A DNA stretch of 64,000 bases from CBDCUW01 sp963734865 (GTDB lineage Bacteria; Planctomycetota; Planctomycetia; Pirellulales; Pirellulaceae). Shown piece after piece: positions 57,450 through 64,000 of this stretch. The notes beneath the pieces are model-generated. The model did not search any database. It was not told the DNA's origin and saw only the letters and a program-made list of their open reading frames with translations. A program made the position numbers and the translations under genes. Where the stretch lies: assembly GCA_963734865.1 (NCBI GenBank), contig CAVTIV010000019.1, forward strand, positions 1,054,001 through 1,118,000, read 5' to 3'. The number at the start of each line of letters is the position of its first letter. Position 1 is the first letter of the stretch.

Positions 57450-58478
57450 ATGGAGGGCGACGATGTCGCGATGAGGTCACCACTGCAACGAATCCGATTG
57501 GGCGCGTGCGTGTTAACGCTTGTCTTTGCCCTGGCAGTCGCGGGATACCGTGTGATAGGTGACTATGACTGGGTCGAGGCCGTCTGGATGGTCGTGATCA
57601 CCATTTCCACCGTCGGATATGGTGAACACAGCGGATTCACTCCTGCACTGCAGATCTTCACGATTTTCGTGATTTTGTTTGGCATGACGGCGGCGATGTA
57701 TACCTTTGGCGGACTGTTTCAGATGATGCTGGAAGGCGAACTGGAACGAGTGATTGGCAGGCGACGAATGACACGAGAACTGGAACACCTCAACAACCAC
57801 GTCATCATTTGCGGTTTCGGGCGCATGGGCCGAAATCTGATCGGTGACCTTCGCAAACATTCACGACAACTTGTGACCATTGACAACGACCCGCTGGTTG
57901 CCGAGGACGCCAACGCGGAAGCCGTGCTCTGCGTACAGGGTGACGCGACCCAAGAAAGTTTGCTCGAATTGGTGAACATCCAACAAGCGTCGGCATTGGT
58001 GACGACATTGCCGAGCGATGCGGACAATGTCTTCATCACGCTGACGGCGCGAAATCTGAACCCCTCGTTGCAAATCATTGCGCGTGCCGAACAAATCAGT
58101 ACCGAAAAGAAGCTAAAACAAGCCGGTGCAAACAAAATTGTCATGCCGACGATCGTCGGCGCCCGCCAGATGGTCCGGATGATCACACGCCCGTCGACCG
58201 CCGATCTGATGGAATTGGTATCCGAAAGCAACGTCGCGGACTTGGAACTTGACGAGATGGTGATCAGCCAACAGAGCCGATTGGTCGGTGTCACCGTCCG
58301 TGAAACCGAAGCCCATCGTCGACACAAATTGCTTCTCGTGGCAATCAAACGAACCAATGGTGATTTGATCTTCAGTCCGGACGCGGACGAAAAATTCCAG
58401 GCTCACGATGTGATCATGTTGATGGGGCATTCCGAAGGCATTGAAAAGTTTCGACGCCAATTTGCCGACCAAGAGTAG
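57450..58478 (+). CDS. Kch/TrkA-type potassium channel with RCK domain
   Basis: The 342-residue protein has two membrane helices around the pore (VMVVITISTVGYGEHSGF, selectivity filter TVGYGE), then an RCK-N Rossmann domain (VIICGFGRMGRNLIGDL) and an RCK-C domain (HRRHKLLLVAIKR). It is a two-helix ligand-gated K+ channel. It follows the USP gene by 64 bases. An alternative ATG is at 57471. Potassium flux and USPs together suit osmotic or energy stress. Confidence 0.92.
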   Translation: MEGDDVAMRSPLQRIRLGACVLTLVFALAVAGYRVIGDYDWVEAVWMVVITISTVGYGEHSGFTPALQIFTIFVILFGMTAAMYTFGGLFQMMLEGELERVIGRRRMTRELEHLNNHVIICGFGRMGRNLIGDLRKHSRQLVTIDNDPLVAEDANAEAVLCVQGDATQESLLELVNIQQASALVTTLPSDADNVFITLTARNLNPSLQIIARAEQISTEKKLKQAGANKIVMPTIVGARQMVRMITRPSTADLMELVSESNVADLELDEMVISQQSRLVGVTVRETEAHRRHKLLLVAIKRTNGDLIFSPDADEKFQAHDVIMLMGHSEGIEKFRRQFADQE

Positions 58479-58542
58479 CCGGGTGGGACTGACCGATCAC
58501 GTAGGATCACCACCTGGCCGGTCATTCGCGATCACCGGCATT

Positions 58543-59445
58543 TCAATGGCCGAGCTTCTTCCGGTGCTTGGTACGAGCGATCCAAACGCTGCAATCCGCA
58601 TGACGCAACACATAACGTGACACGCTGCCCAGCAACATCCGACTGATCCCACTCAAGCCGGTGTCACCGACCACCACCAGGTCGCTGCCACGCTCGTTGG
58701 CAAAGCTGACAATTGCCTCGCCGACGTGTTCCATTTCAATCACCGCGGATCCAACGTCGGCGCCCGAAGGGGCAATGCGTTGCGTTGCCTGGGCGGTCGC
58801 CTGGGCCGCGATTTCATGCTGCTCGGTGCGGCGAAGAAGTGTCTCGGGCAGCACGTCCTTGCCAAAGAACCGAACGATCGGAACGACAGTCAATACGTTG
58901 GCCCTGGTCGTTGGCCCCCAATTGAATTGACTGAATTGGTGCAACGCGGCTTCCGAGCGTTGGGAACCGTCATAGCCGATCGTCACGCAATACGGCTTCC
59001 CCTCGCTGTGTTCAGACCCCGCGCGCACGACCAGCACACTGCAAGCGGCGTGAGTCGCCACGTCATCACTGACACTGCCCAACAATATGCGACCAATCGC
59101 GGTGTGTCCCTTGGCACCCAGCACGATCAAATCGGCATCGCTGTCACCCGCTTCCTTCACGATCTGGTGAGCGGCGTGTCCAACGAGGATCTTTTGTGTC
59201 AGCGTGACGTCGGCGCCCTCGAACATCGGCGTAATCTGGTCGAGCGTTTCCTGGGCCGATCGATTCAGCTGGTCCCAATATTCCGACGGCCAACTGCCGC
59301 TGGTATCGGCCGGATGAAGTTCGGGATGAGCGATCACCGTGACCACGCTTAGCTCAAACGGCTCACCGTGAGGCAATCGGCTCAAGAATTTTGCCGCTTC
59401 CAAGGCATCCTTGGACCCATCGGTCGGTAGCAGAATCTTTAGCAA
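58543..59445 (-). CDS. tandem-domain universal stress protein (TTG start)
   Basis: The 300-residue protein starts at a TTG (59445) with a strong ribosome site (AGAGGGAGA, six bases upstream), giving LLKILLPTDGSKDALEAAKF. Upstream frame to 59538 is rejected because its sequence is not Usp-like. ATP loops are GAKGHTAIGRILLGSVS and VGDTGLSGISRMLLGSVS. It is convergent with the channel gene and divergent from the cytochrome at 59688. A sigma54-like sequence at 59484-59499 lies upstream. Confidence 0.9.
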   Translation of the reverse strand: MLKILLPTDGSKDALEAAKFLSRLPHGEPFELSVVTVIAHPELHPADTSGSWPSEYWDQLNRSAQETLDQITPMFEGADVTLTQKILVGHAAHQIVKEAGDSDADLIVLGAKGHTAIGRILLGSVSDDVATHAACSVLVVRAGSEHSEGKPYCVTIGYDGSQRSEAALHQFSQFNWGPTTRANVLTVVPIVRFFGKDVLPETLLRRTEQHEIAAQATAQATQRIAPSGADVGSAVIEMEHVGEAIVSFANERGSDLVVVGDTGLSGISRMLLGSVSRYVLRHADCSVWIARTKHRKKLGH

Positions 59446-59483
59446 CGGAATTCTCCCTCTGCGAACAATGTCGCGAAACGTTA

Positions 59484-59499
59484 AGCGAATCGTATGCCA
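59484..59499 (-). promoter_or_regulatory. sigma54-like -24/-12 promoter of USP gene
   Basis: On the minus strand TGGCATACGATTCGCT has the invariant GG and GC spaced ten bases apart. It matches TGGCA of the -24 and has TCGCT in place of TTGCT at -12. It lies about 40 bases upstream of the TTG start at 59445, giving a leader of roughly 28 bases. Confidence 0.5.
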
Positions 59500-59687
59500 A
59501 ACAATCTCTTCGCGTGTCGCCGATCTGAACAATTCCACACAAATCGGAGCCCCCGAGAGCGGGGCGCCCTCGGGTCACCCCGATTCTTTTCCGAGTGAGT
59601 GTTGGGTATTAAACTTGCAGCGATGCACGTTTGCCGGTATCAAGCGATGCCGGGGGGATCGTTCCGATTGCCGTAAAGGATTCTCAG

Positions 59688-60107
59688 ATGCGTGTTCTTT
59701 CGATACTAGGTTTTGTGTTCTTGATCGCGTGGAGCGCCGTGGCCGACGAGCCGAAAAAAGCACAAGTGGTGAGTAACGAAAAGGTCGTGAGCGACGAAAA
59801 AAGGCCGATCAGCTTCTGGATGGAGAAAAAGATGGAGTACTCCCAAGAGATGCTGAGAGGCTTGGCAACGGGAGACCTGGAGCTCGTGGCGACCAAGGCC
59901 GAACAAATGCGATTCCTCTCCAAGGTCGAGGGTTGGATACGCAAGAGCAAGCCAGGCTACAAGGCACAGCTGCAGGCCTTCGATTTTGCCAACGCGGAGA
60001 TCGAACGTCACGCCAGGGCCAATAATCTTCAAGGTGCCGCGATGGCCTTTCAGCAGCTCACGACCAGTTGCGTCAGCTGCCACGAGATGCTGCGAAACCC
60101 TCACTGA
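59688..60107 (+). CDS. small C-terminal-heme cytochrome (third copy)
   Basis: The 139-residue protein from the ATG at 59688 has a signal peptide (VLSILGFVFLIAWSAVA). A helical body follows (FWMEKKMEYSQEMLRGLATG), and the heme motif CVSCHEMLR comes close to the C-terminus. It shares the K-x-x-Y-S-x-x-x-L-x-G-L pattern with the proteins at 39961 and 40718. A weak sigma54-like sequence (GG at 59605-59606, GC at 59617-59618) lies about 70 bases upstream. Confidence 0.8.
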   Translation: MRVLSILGFVFLIAWSAVADEPKKAQVVSNEKVVSDEKRPISFWMEKKMEYSQEMLRGLATGDLELVATKAEQMRFLSKVEGWIRKSKPGYKAQLQAFDFANAEIERHARANNLQGAAMAFQQLTTSCVSCHEMLRNPH

Positions 60108-60626
60108 GGGTGGGGCCGAATCGGATCGTCCGCGCCGCTCGGCTCGCGCCGCTCGGCTCTCGGCGTCGCGCCGCTCGGCTCTCGGCGTCGCGCCGCTCGG
60201 CTCTCGACGTCGCGCCGCTCGGCGGCGCACGAGGGGGGAGCGTCATTTGGGCGATGGACCCCAAAGTGTCGAGTTCTTTTTGGGTCGTCGTGACAGATCA
60301 TTGTGGACCGGTCTCCGCCAAACCCTTGCTCGTCAAACGCCGCTGATCGCGTTTCTGGATATTTTCCCGCCGTTGCCGACGGAGTGGCGGAGCATAGAAT
60401 TGCCCTGACGTTGGGATACCCCCAATACCCGCCTCCGACTACCCCCCGGTTGGCCCCTGAAAGCCGGCTGAGGCGGGACAGAGACCGCTCGAGTTGGATG
60501 ACTTGAGATCTCTCCTTCTCTGTTCGTTGACCACCAAACATCGATTGCCAGCGAGACGCCTGCACAGGTTCGCAACCCGTCGACCCAGGGCGTGTTTCCG
60601 TTGGCATCGTCGCGGGATGAATAAAT
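60108..60626. other. 519-base spacer with GC-rich repeats
   Basis: There is no supported gene between the cytochrome and the sigma factor. The 5' part is a GC-rich tract with 22-base tandem repeats; the rest is unstructured, with an unremarkable AT-richer end (AATAAATATG) just before the sigma factor. The promoter of the sigma factor should be here. Confidence 0.55.
60147..60212. repeat. 22-bp tandem repeat, 3 copies plus partial flanks
   Basis: Three copies of a 22-base unit (CGCCGCTCGGCTCTCGGCGT plus CG) lie between partial copies at 60131 and 60213. The unit is not a multiple of three and lies in a spacer. Its GC-rich dyads (GCCG/CGGC) could form hairpins. Confidence 0.93.
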
Positions 60627-62075
60627 ATGATTGCCATCAATGATCCTCCAAAAATCAAACCTTATCTCCGGTCGGAAGCGACTGCGGATCGCCCCAGCGG
60701 CGCTGCTCTGGATGACTCATTGCAGCTGTATCTCGGCCAAATGGGTGCCTACTCGCTGCTGTCGCGCGAGCAGGAACTTGCCTTGGCGCGAAAGATCGAT
60801 TTGAATCGGCGGATCTTTCGCGTGTTGTTGTTGCGATGCGACAATGTGCTCCGGGATGCCGTCGAACTGCTGCAGCGGGTCCACGATCGCGAGCTGCCGT
60901 TTGATCGGACCGTGCAGGTTGCCGTCAGTGATCATCTTGAGAAACCACAGATTCTCGGCCGCATGCCACACAATCTGCAAACGGTGCGAGCAATCATGGA
61001 GTCGAATCGGAAAGAATTTGACATCGTTTCTGATGCCAGCAGGTCGGTCCGCGCGAAGCGGCAGGCTTGGCAGCGGATTCAGAGTCGTCGTCGTCGTGCC
61101 GGGCGACTCATTGAGGAGCTCGGGTTGCGAATCACCTTTCTGGAGCCCCACTTCCATGACTTGCTTGAAATCGACAACCGATTACGTTTTTTGAAAGGCA
61201 GTCTGCAGGGCCACGCCAAGTCGGCGAGGCCAGCAGCCGAGCGAGCGGAACTGCAGTGTGAATTCCAGCAGTTGATCAAGAAACTGCAACACACGCCGGC
61301 CAGTTTTGCCAGGCTGGTCGGTCGTCTTCAACGGGCGCACCGCCGATACACGGAAGCGAAACAGCAGCTTTCCGAGGGCAACTTGCGACTGGTCGTCGCG
61401 CTGGCCAAGAAGTACCAAAACCGCGGTCTGAGCATGATCGATCTGATCCAGGAAGGAAATGCTGGGTTGATGCGCGCGGTTGAGAAGTTCGAGCATCGCC
61501 GGGGATTCAAATTCAGCACCTATGCCACCTGGTGGATTCGCCAATCGATCACTCGCGCGATTTCCGAAAAGAGCCATATGATTCGTGTCCCCACACATAT
61601 GAATTCCGAAATCACGCGAGTCCGCGGGATTTACGCCAGTTTGTTTCATGAGTTGGGCCGCAAACCGACGGGCGACGAAGTAGCACGAGCGGCCGGCACA
61701 TCGCCTCAGGAAGCGCGGCGAGTGTTGAAGCTCAACCGCGCGACCACCAGTCTCGACCAACCCTCGGGCAGCGATGGCGACGTCGATTTGGCAGACCTGA
61801 TTGGCGAGCAAAGTGAATTCGATCCGGTGGAGGGCATTGCACTGAAAGCACTCGGCAACCGTTTAGGGAATCTGTTAGAGACAAAACTCAGCTGGCGTGA
61901 AAGAGAGATCATCCGGCTGCGATTTGGACTCGGAGACGGACATTCCTACACACTTGCGGATGTCGCCCATATCTTTCACGTCACACGCGAACGGATTCGA
62001 CAAATCGAAAGACGTGCGATCAACAAACTGCGGTCCCAGAGTTGCAGTGAAGAACTTCAGGAATTCGTCGACTAG
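60627..62075 (+). CDS. RpoD-like sigma-70 factor (group 2)
   Basis: The 482-residue factor has region 1.2 (LQLYLGQMGAYSLLSREQEL), a non-conserved middle of about 150 residues, region 2 (GNLRLVVALAKKYQNRGLSM, then DLIQEGNAGLMRAVEKFEHR and YATWWIRQSITRAI), region 3 and region 4 (SYTLADVAHIFHVTRERIRQ). The AKKYQNRG and RERIRQIE motifs are standard. It is shorter than RpoD and lacks a large acidic 1.1, so it is probably an alternative group 2 factor for stress or starvation. Confidence 0.93.
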   Translation: MIAINDPPKIKPYLRSEATADRPSGAALDDSLQLYLGQMGAYSLLSREQELALARKIDLNRRIFRVLLLRCDNVLRDAVELLQRVHDRELPFDRTVQVAVSDHLEKPQILGRMPHNLQTVRAIMESNRKEFDIVSDASRSVRAKRQAWQRIQSRRRRAGRLIEELGLRITFLEPHFHDLLEIDNRLRFLKGSLQGHAKSARPAAERAELQCEFQQLIKKLQHTPASFARLVGRLQRAHRRYTEAKQQLSEGNLRLVVALAKKYQNRGLSMIDLIQEGNAGLMRAVEKFEHRRGFKFSTYATWWIRQSITRAISEKSHMIRVPTHMNSEITRVRGIYASLFHELGRKPTGDEVARAAGTSPQEARRVLKLNRATTSLDQPSGSDGDVDLADLIGEQSEFDPVEGIALKALGNRLGNLLETKLSWREREIIRLRFGLGDGHSYTLADVAHIFHVTRERIRQIERRAINKLRSQSCSEELQEFVD

Positions 62076-62126
62076 GCTCTGTGTGGAAGCGATCCGACGG
62101 CGCTCGACTTGTCTGTGCCCAAGTTT

Positions 62127-62142
62127 TGGCAACGTGATTGCA
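62127..62142 (+). promoter_or_regulatory. sigma54-type -24/-12 promoter of USP gene
   Basis: TGGCAACGTGATTGCA matches the sigma54 consensus. GG (62128-62129) and GC (62140-62141) are exactly ten bases apart, and the -12 core TTGCA is perfect. It lies 109 bases upstream of the ATG at 62252, in the correct direction. Confidence 0.65.
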
Positions 62143-62251
62143 ACAAATCTCGGTCTCGAACGCTACGCCGAATCCTTTGTCATGCCAGGTTCCCACAAAC
62201 GTACCATGAAACCAACCAAGTGATCGACCTTTCAGACGGAGCTATCGATTG

Positions 62252-62683
62252 ATGTCCGCGTTTCACCCCCAGAAGATTGTCGTCCCGGTCGACTTTAGCG
62301 ACTTTTCTTTTTCAGCGGTCGACCAGGCGTTAGAAATTGCTGGCGATCAGACCGAGGTTCATGTCATTCACGTGATGCTGCCGTTGAGTGTGATGGAACC
62401 GGGGGTATTGTATGGCGAGGTGACGGACGAATCGCGCACCGAGAATGTGGTGAAACACCTTCGTGAAAAGATTTCCGGCGAGAAGTATGCCAAAGTGCAG
62501 GTGCAGGCGATGATCGGTGACCCAGGACGCGAGATCACAGAATACGCCAGTCGCGTCGGTGCGGACCTGATCGTGCTACCGTCACGTGGACACGGTTTTC
62601 TGAAACATCTGTTGCTGGGTTCTGTTGCCGAACGCGTGGTCCGTTTGGCACACTGTCCCGTTTTGGTGCTCAAAATCGACTAG
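62252..62683 (+). CDS. single-domain universal stress protein
   Basis: The 143-residue Usp protein has KIVVPVDFSDFSFSAVDQAL and VGADLIVLPSRGHGFLKHLL then LGSVAERVVRLAHCPVLVLK, with the ATP loop G-H-G...L-G-S. It is convergent with the RND pump gene and shares 102 bases with its end on the other strand. A sigma54-type promoter lies upstream. Confidence 0.9.
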   Translation: MSAFHPQKIVVPVDFSDFSFSAVDQALEIAGDQTEVHVIHVMLPLSVMEPGVLYGEVTDESRTENVVKHLREKISGEKYAKVQVQAMIGDPGREITEYASRVGADLIVLPSRGHGFLKHLLLGSVAERVVRLAHCPVLVLKID

Positions 62684-64000
62684 CGCAATTTCGCAAACGA
62701 TTGGGGTAGCGGCAACCGTGGTCGGGTCATTGGGGTCGGCCGATTCGTCCGTCGATTTGCTGTCGTCCGTCGATTTGCTCGGTGCGAACCATGGATAGAT
62801 CGCCGGGACGACCAGACTGGTCAGCAATGTGCTGGTGACCAGTCCGCCAATCACAACCGTTGCCAGCGGTCGTTGCAATTCGGCCCCATCACTTGTTGAC
62901 AACGCCATCGGTACGAAACCAAGACTGGCGACCATCGCGGTCATCAACACCGGTCTCAAGCGGGAGAGCGCGGTTCGTTCGGTCACGTCTTTGATCGCAA
63001 GTCCCATCGCTCGCGAGTGCTCCGCGGCGCTGACCCATACCAGCCCATTCAGAACGGCCACACCAAACAGGGCGATGAAGCCGACGCCCGCGGAAATACT
63101 GAATGGCATGCCGCGGATCGCCAGAGCAAAGACTCCGCCACTGGCCGCCATCGGCACCGCCAGGAAGATCAGCAGCGCCAGCGACACACTGCGGAAGCTG
63201 GTGTGTAGCAGCAAGAAGATCAACAACAGCACGATCGGCGTGATCAGCAACAGGCGACGGCTGGCGGATTGGAGATTCTCAAAATCGCCACCCCAACGAA
63301 TTTCATACCCCGGTGGCAGCTGGACTTTCTCGGCGATCATTTTTTTTGCATCACTGACAAAGCTGGCGACATCGCGGCCACGAACGTTGGCAGCGATAAA
63401 CGTCCGGCGACGTACATTGTCATGCTCAACGCTCGGTGGCGTCTCTTCCAGTGACAGCTCTGCAAGTTCTCCCAACGGCACGATCCGACCTCCGGCTTCG
63501 TCAACGGGCAACTGTTCCAGCAGACTGATCTTCTCTCGCCATTGCTGTGGAATCCGTACACGGATTGGGTAGCGGGCACGGCCGTCGATCACAACGCCGA
63601 CATTTCTTCCGCCCAGTGATTCGACGACGGCCAGCACTTTTGAGGCATCGATTCCGTATCGCGCCAGCGCGTCTCGCCGCGGACGAATGGACAGGGTTTG
63701 CAAGTTCGCCTGGTAGTCGGCTCGGACATCGGCCGCCCCGTCGACCGATTGCAATACGCTTTCAATTTCTTTTGATTTGATCGCCAGCTGTTCCAGGTCG
63801 TCACCGTACAGCAGCACTGCGACATCCGATTTGACACCGGCAACCAACTCGTCGACTCGCATTTCGATTGGCTGGGTAAATCCGAAGGCGACCCCGGCAA
63901 TTCGGCTGCTAAGTTCGTCGTCCATCTCGGTGATCAAATCATCGCGCGTGATGTTTTCGCGCCAGTGCTGGCGTTCTTTCAACATCACCCACACATCGGT
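62582..64000 (-). CDS. CzcA/CusA-type RND heavy-metal efflux pump, partial
   Basis: The frame enters from the right edge and ends at 62582, so only the C-terminal half (about 473 residues) is present. It has the porter and transmembrane regions of heavy-metal RND pumps (DVAVLLYGDDLEQL, PSVEHDNVRRRTFIAANVRG, GFIALFGVAVLNGLVWVSAA, LGFVPMALSTSDGAELQRP). After the last helix (SLVVPAIYPWFAP) an unusual tail of about 70 residues contains a repeated SKSTDD and reads on across the convergent USP gene. The pump exports Co/Zn/Cd or Cu/Ag; the metal cannot be told. Confidence 0.85.
   Translation of the reverse strand, partial: TDVWVMLKERQHWRENITRDDLITEMDDELSSRIAGVAFGFTQPIEMRVDELVAGVKSDVAVLLYGDDLEQLAIKSKEIESVLQSVDGAADVRADYQANLQTLSIRPRRDALARYGIDASKVLAVVESLGGRNVGVVIDGRARYPIRVRIPQQWREKISLLEQLPVDEAGGRIVPLGELAELSLEETPPSVEHDNVRRRTFIAANVRGRDVASFVSDAKKMIAEKVQLPPGYEIRWGGDFENLQSASRRLLLITPIVLLLIFLLLHTSFRSVSLALLIFLAVPMAASGGVFALAIRGMPFSISAGVGFIALFGVAVLNGLVWVSAAEHSRAMGLAIKDVTERTALSRLRPVLMTAMVASLGFVPMALSTSDGAELQRPLATVVIGGLVTSTLLTSLVVPAIYPWFAPSKSTDDSKSTDESADPNDPTTVAATPIVCEIALVDFEHQNGTVCQTDHAFGNRTQQQMFQKTVST
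62745..62780. repeat. 18-bp tandem repeat, 2 copies, in RND tail
   Basis: Two copies of TCGTCCGTCGATTTGCTG (one mismatch) encode SKSTDD/E on the minus strand in the disordered tail of the pump; the frame is preserved. Confidence 0.92.

Noticed and set aside
63994..64000. Start codon of the RND pump at 63994
   Set aside because: The GTG is internal: the frame is open to the edge, and porter sequence already runs there (VWVMLKERQHWR), so the gene continues outside the window.
1..64000. tRNA, rRNA, insertion sequences, prophage or integrase
   Set aside because: I looked in the spacers and at ORF content and found no cloverleaf, transposase or integrase.

Overview
The window looks like chromosomal DNA of a planctomycete, most likely Pirellulaceae/Rhodopirellula-like. 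The basis is family content read from the translations, not a search. It holds sulfatases, two large proteins with PVC-type dehydrogenase and cytochrome c domains (one fused to a sulfatase), an orphan T2SS-F-type protein, a Ser/Thr kinase, many universal stress proteins, moderately high GC, and CcoN-CcoO as one polypeptide. No rRNA, tRNA, CRISPR array or insertion sequence was seen.

Layout. 1-10.7 kb: an edge-truncated sulfatase, a divergent S9 peptidase, ribosomal protein L21, a tail-anchored Ser/Thr kinase, an FKBP isomerase, a sugar-dehydrogenase remnant, a proline/glutamine-rich membrane protein, a histidine kinase and a GspF-like protein. 10.8-18 kb: a CDF metal exporter, then a minus-strand pair made of a sulfatase/dehydrogenase/HEAT/cytochrome fusion of about 1,530 residues and a dimethylformamidase-like protein. 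18-24 kb: a redox module. NapD-like and NapF/G-like proteins lie on the minus strand. A tetraheme cytochrome, a 4x[4Fe-4S] subunit, an NrfD-like membrane subunit and an Rrf2 regulator lie on the plus strand. No molybdopterin catalytic subunit is in view. 24-32 kb: a second PVC dehydrogenase/cytochrome, a tandem universal stress protein (USP) and an HlyD/FtsX/ATPase exporter.

32-42 kb: a signalling and low-oxygen cluster. It contains two histidine kinases, a receiver, a hemerythrin-like protein, an NtrC-type sigma54 activator, a UspE-like protein, a dihydroorotate-dehydrogenase-like flavoprotein, two small C-terminal-heme cytochromes and a truncated globin. 42.7-51.6 kb: a complete cbb3 oxidase operon, ccoNO-Q-P-G-H-(TauE/SafE)-I-S. 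52-64 kb: an outer-membrane-like protein, a kinase fusion, four more USPs, a TrkA-type potassium channel, a third small cytochrome, a sigma-70 factor and the end of an RND metal pump.

Together, 32-63 kb reads as a micro-oxic/stress island. Three of the six USP genes have sigma54-type -24/-12 sequences upstream, and an NtrC-type activator is encoded nearby. Two sequence-wide features stand out. First, at least ten single-base frame breaks interrupt nine otherwise intact genes, which suggests sequencing indels. Second, there are many unrelated short tandem repeats of 15-22 bp. Their unit length is a multiple of 3 inside the recognised genes, and often not in spacers.
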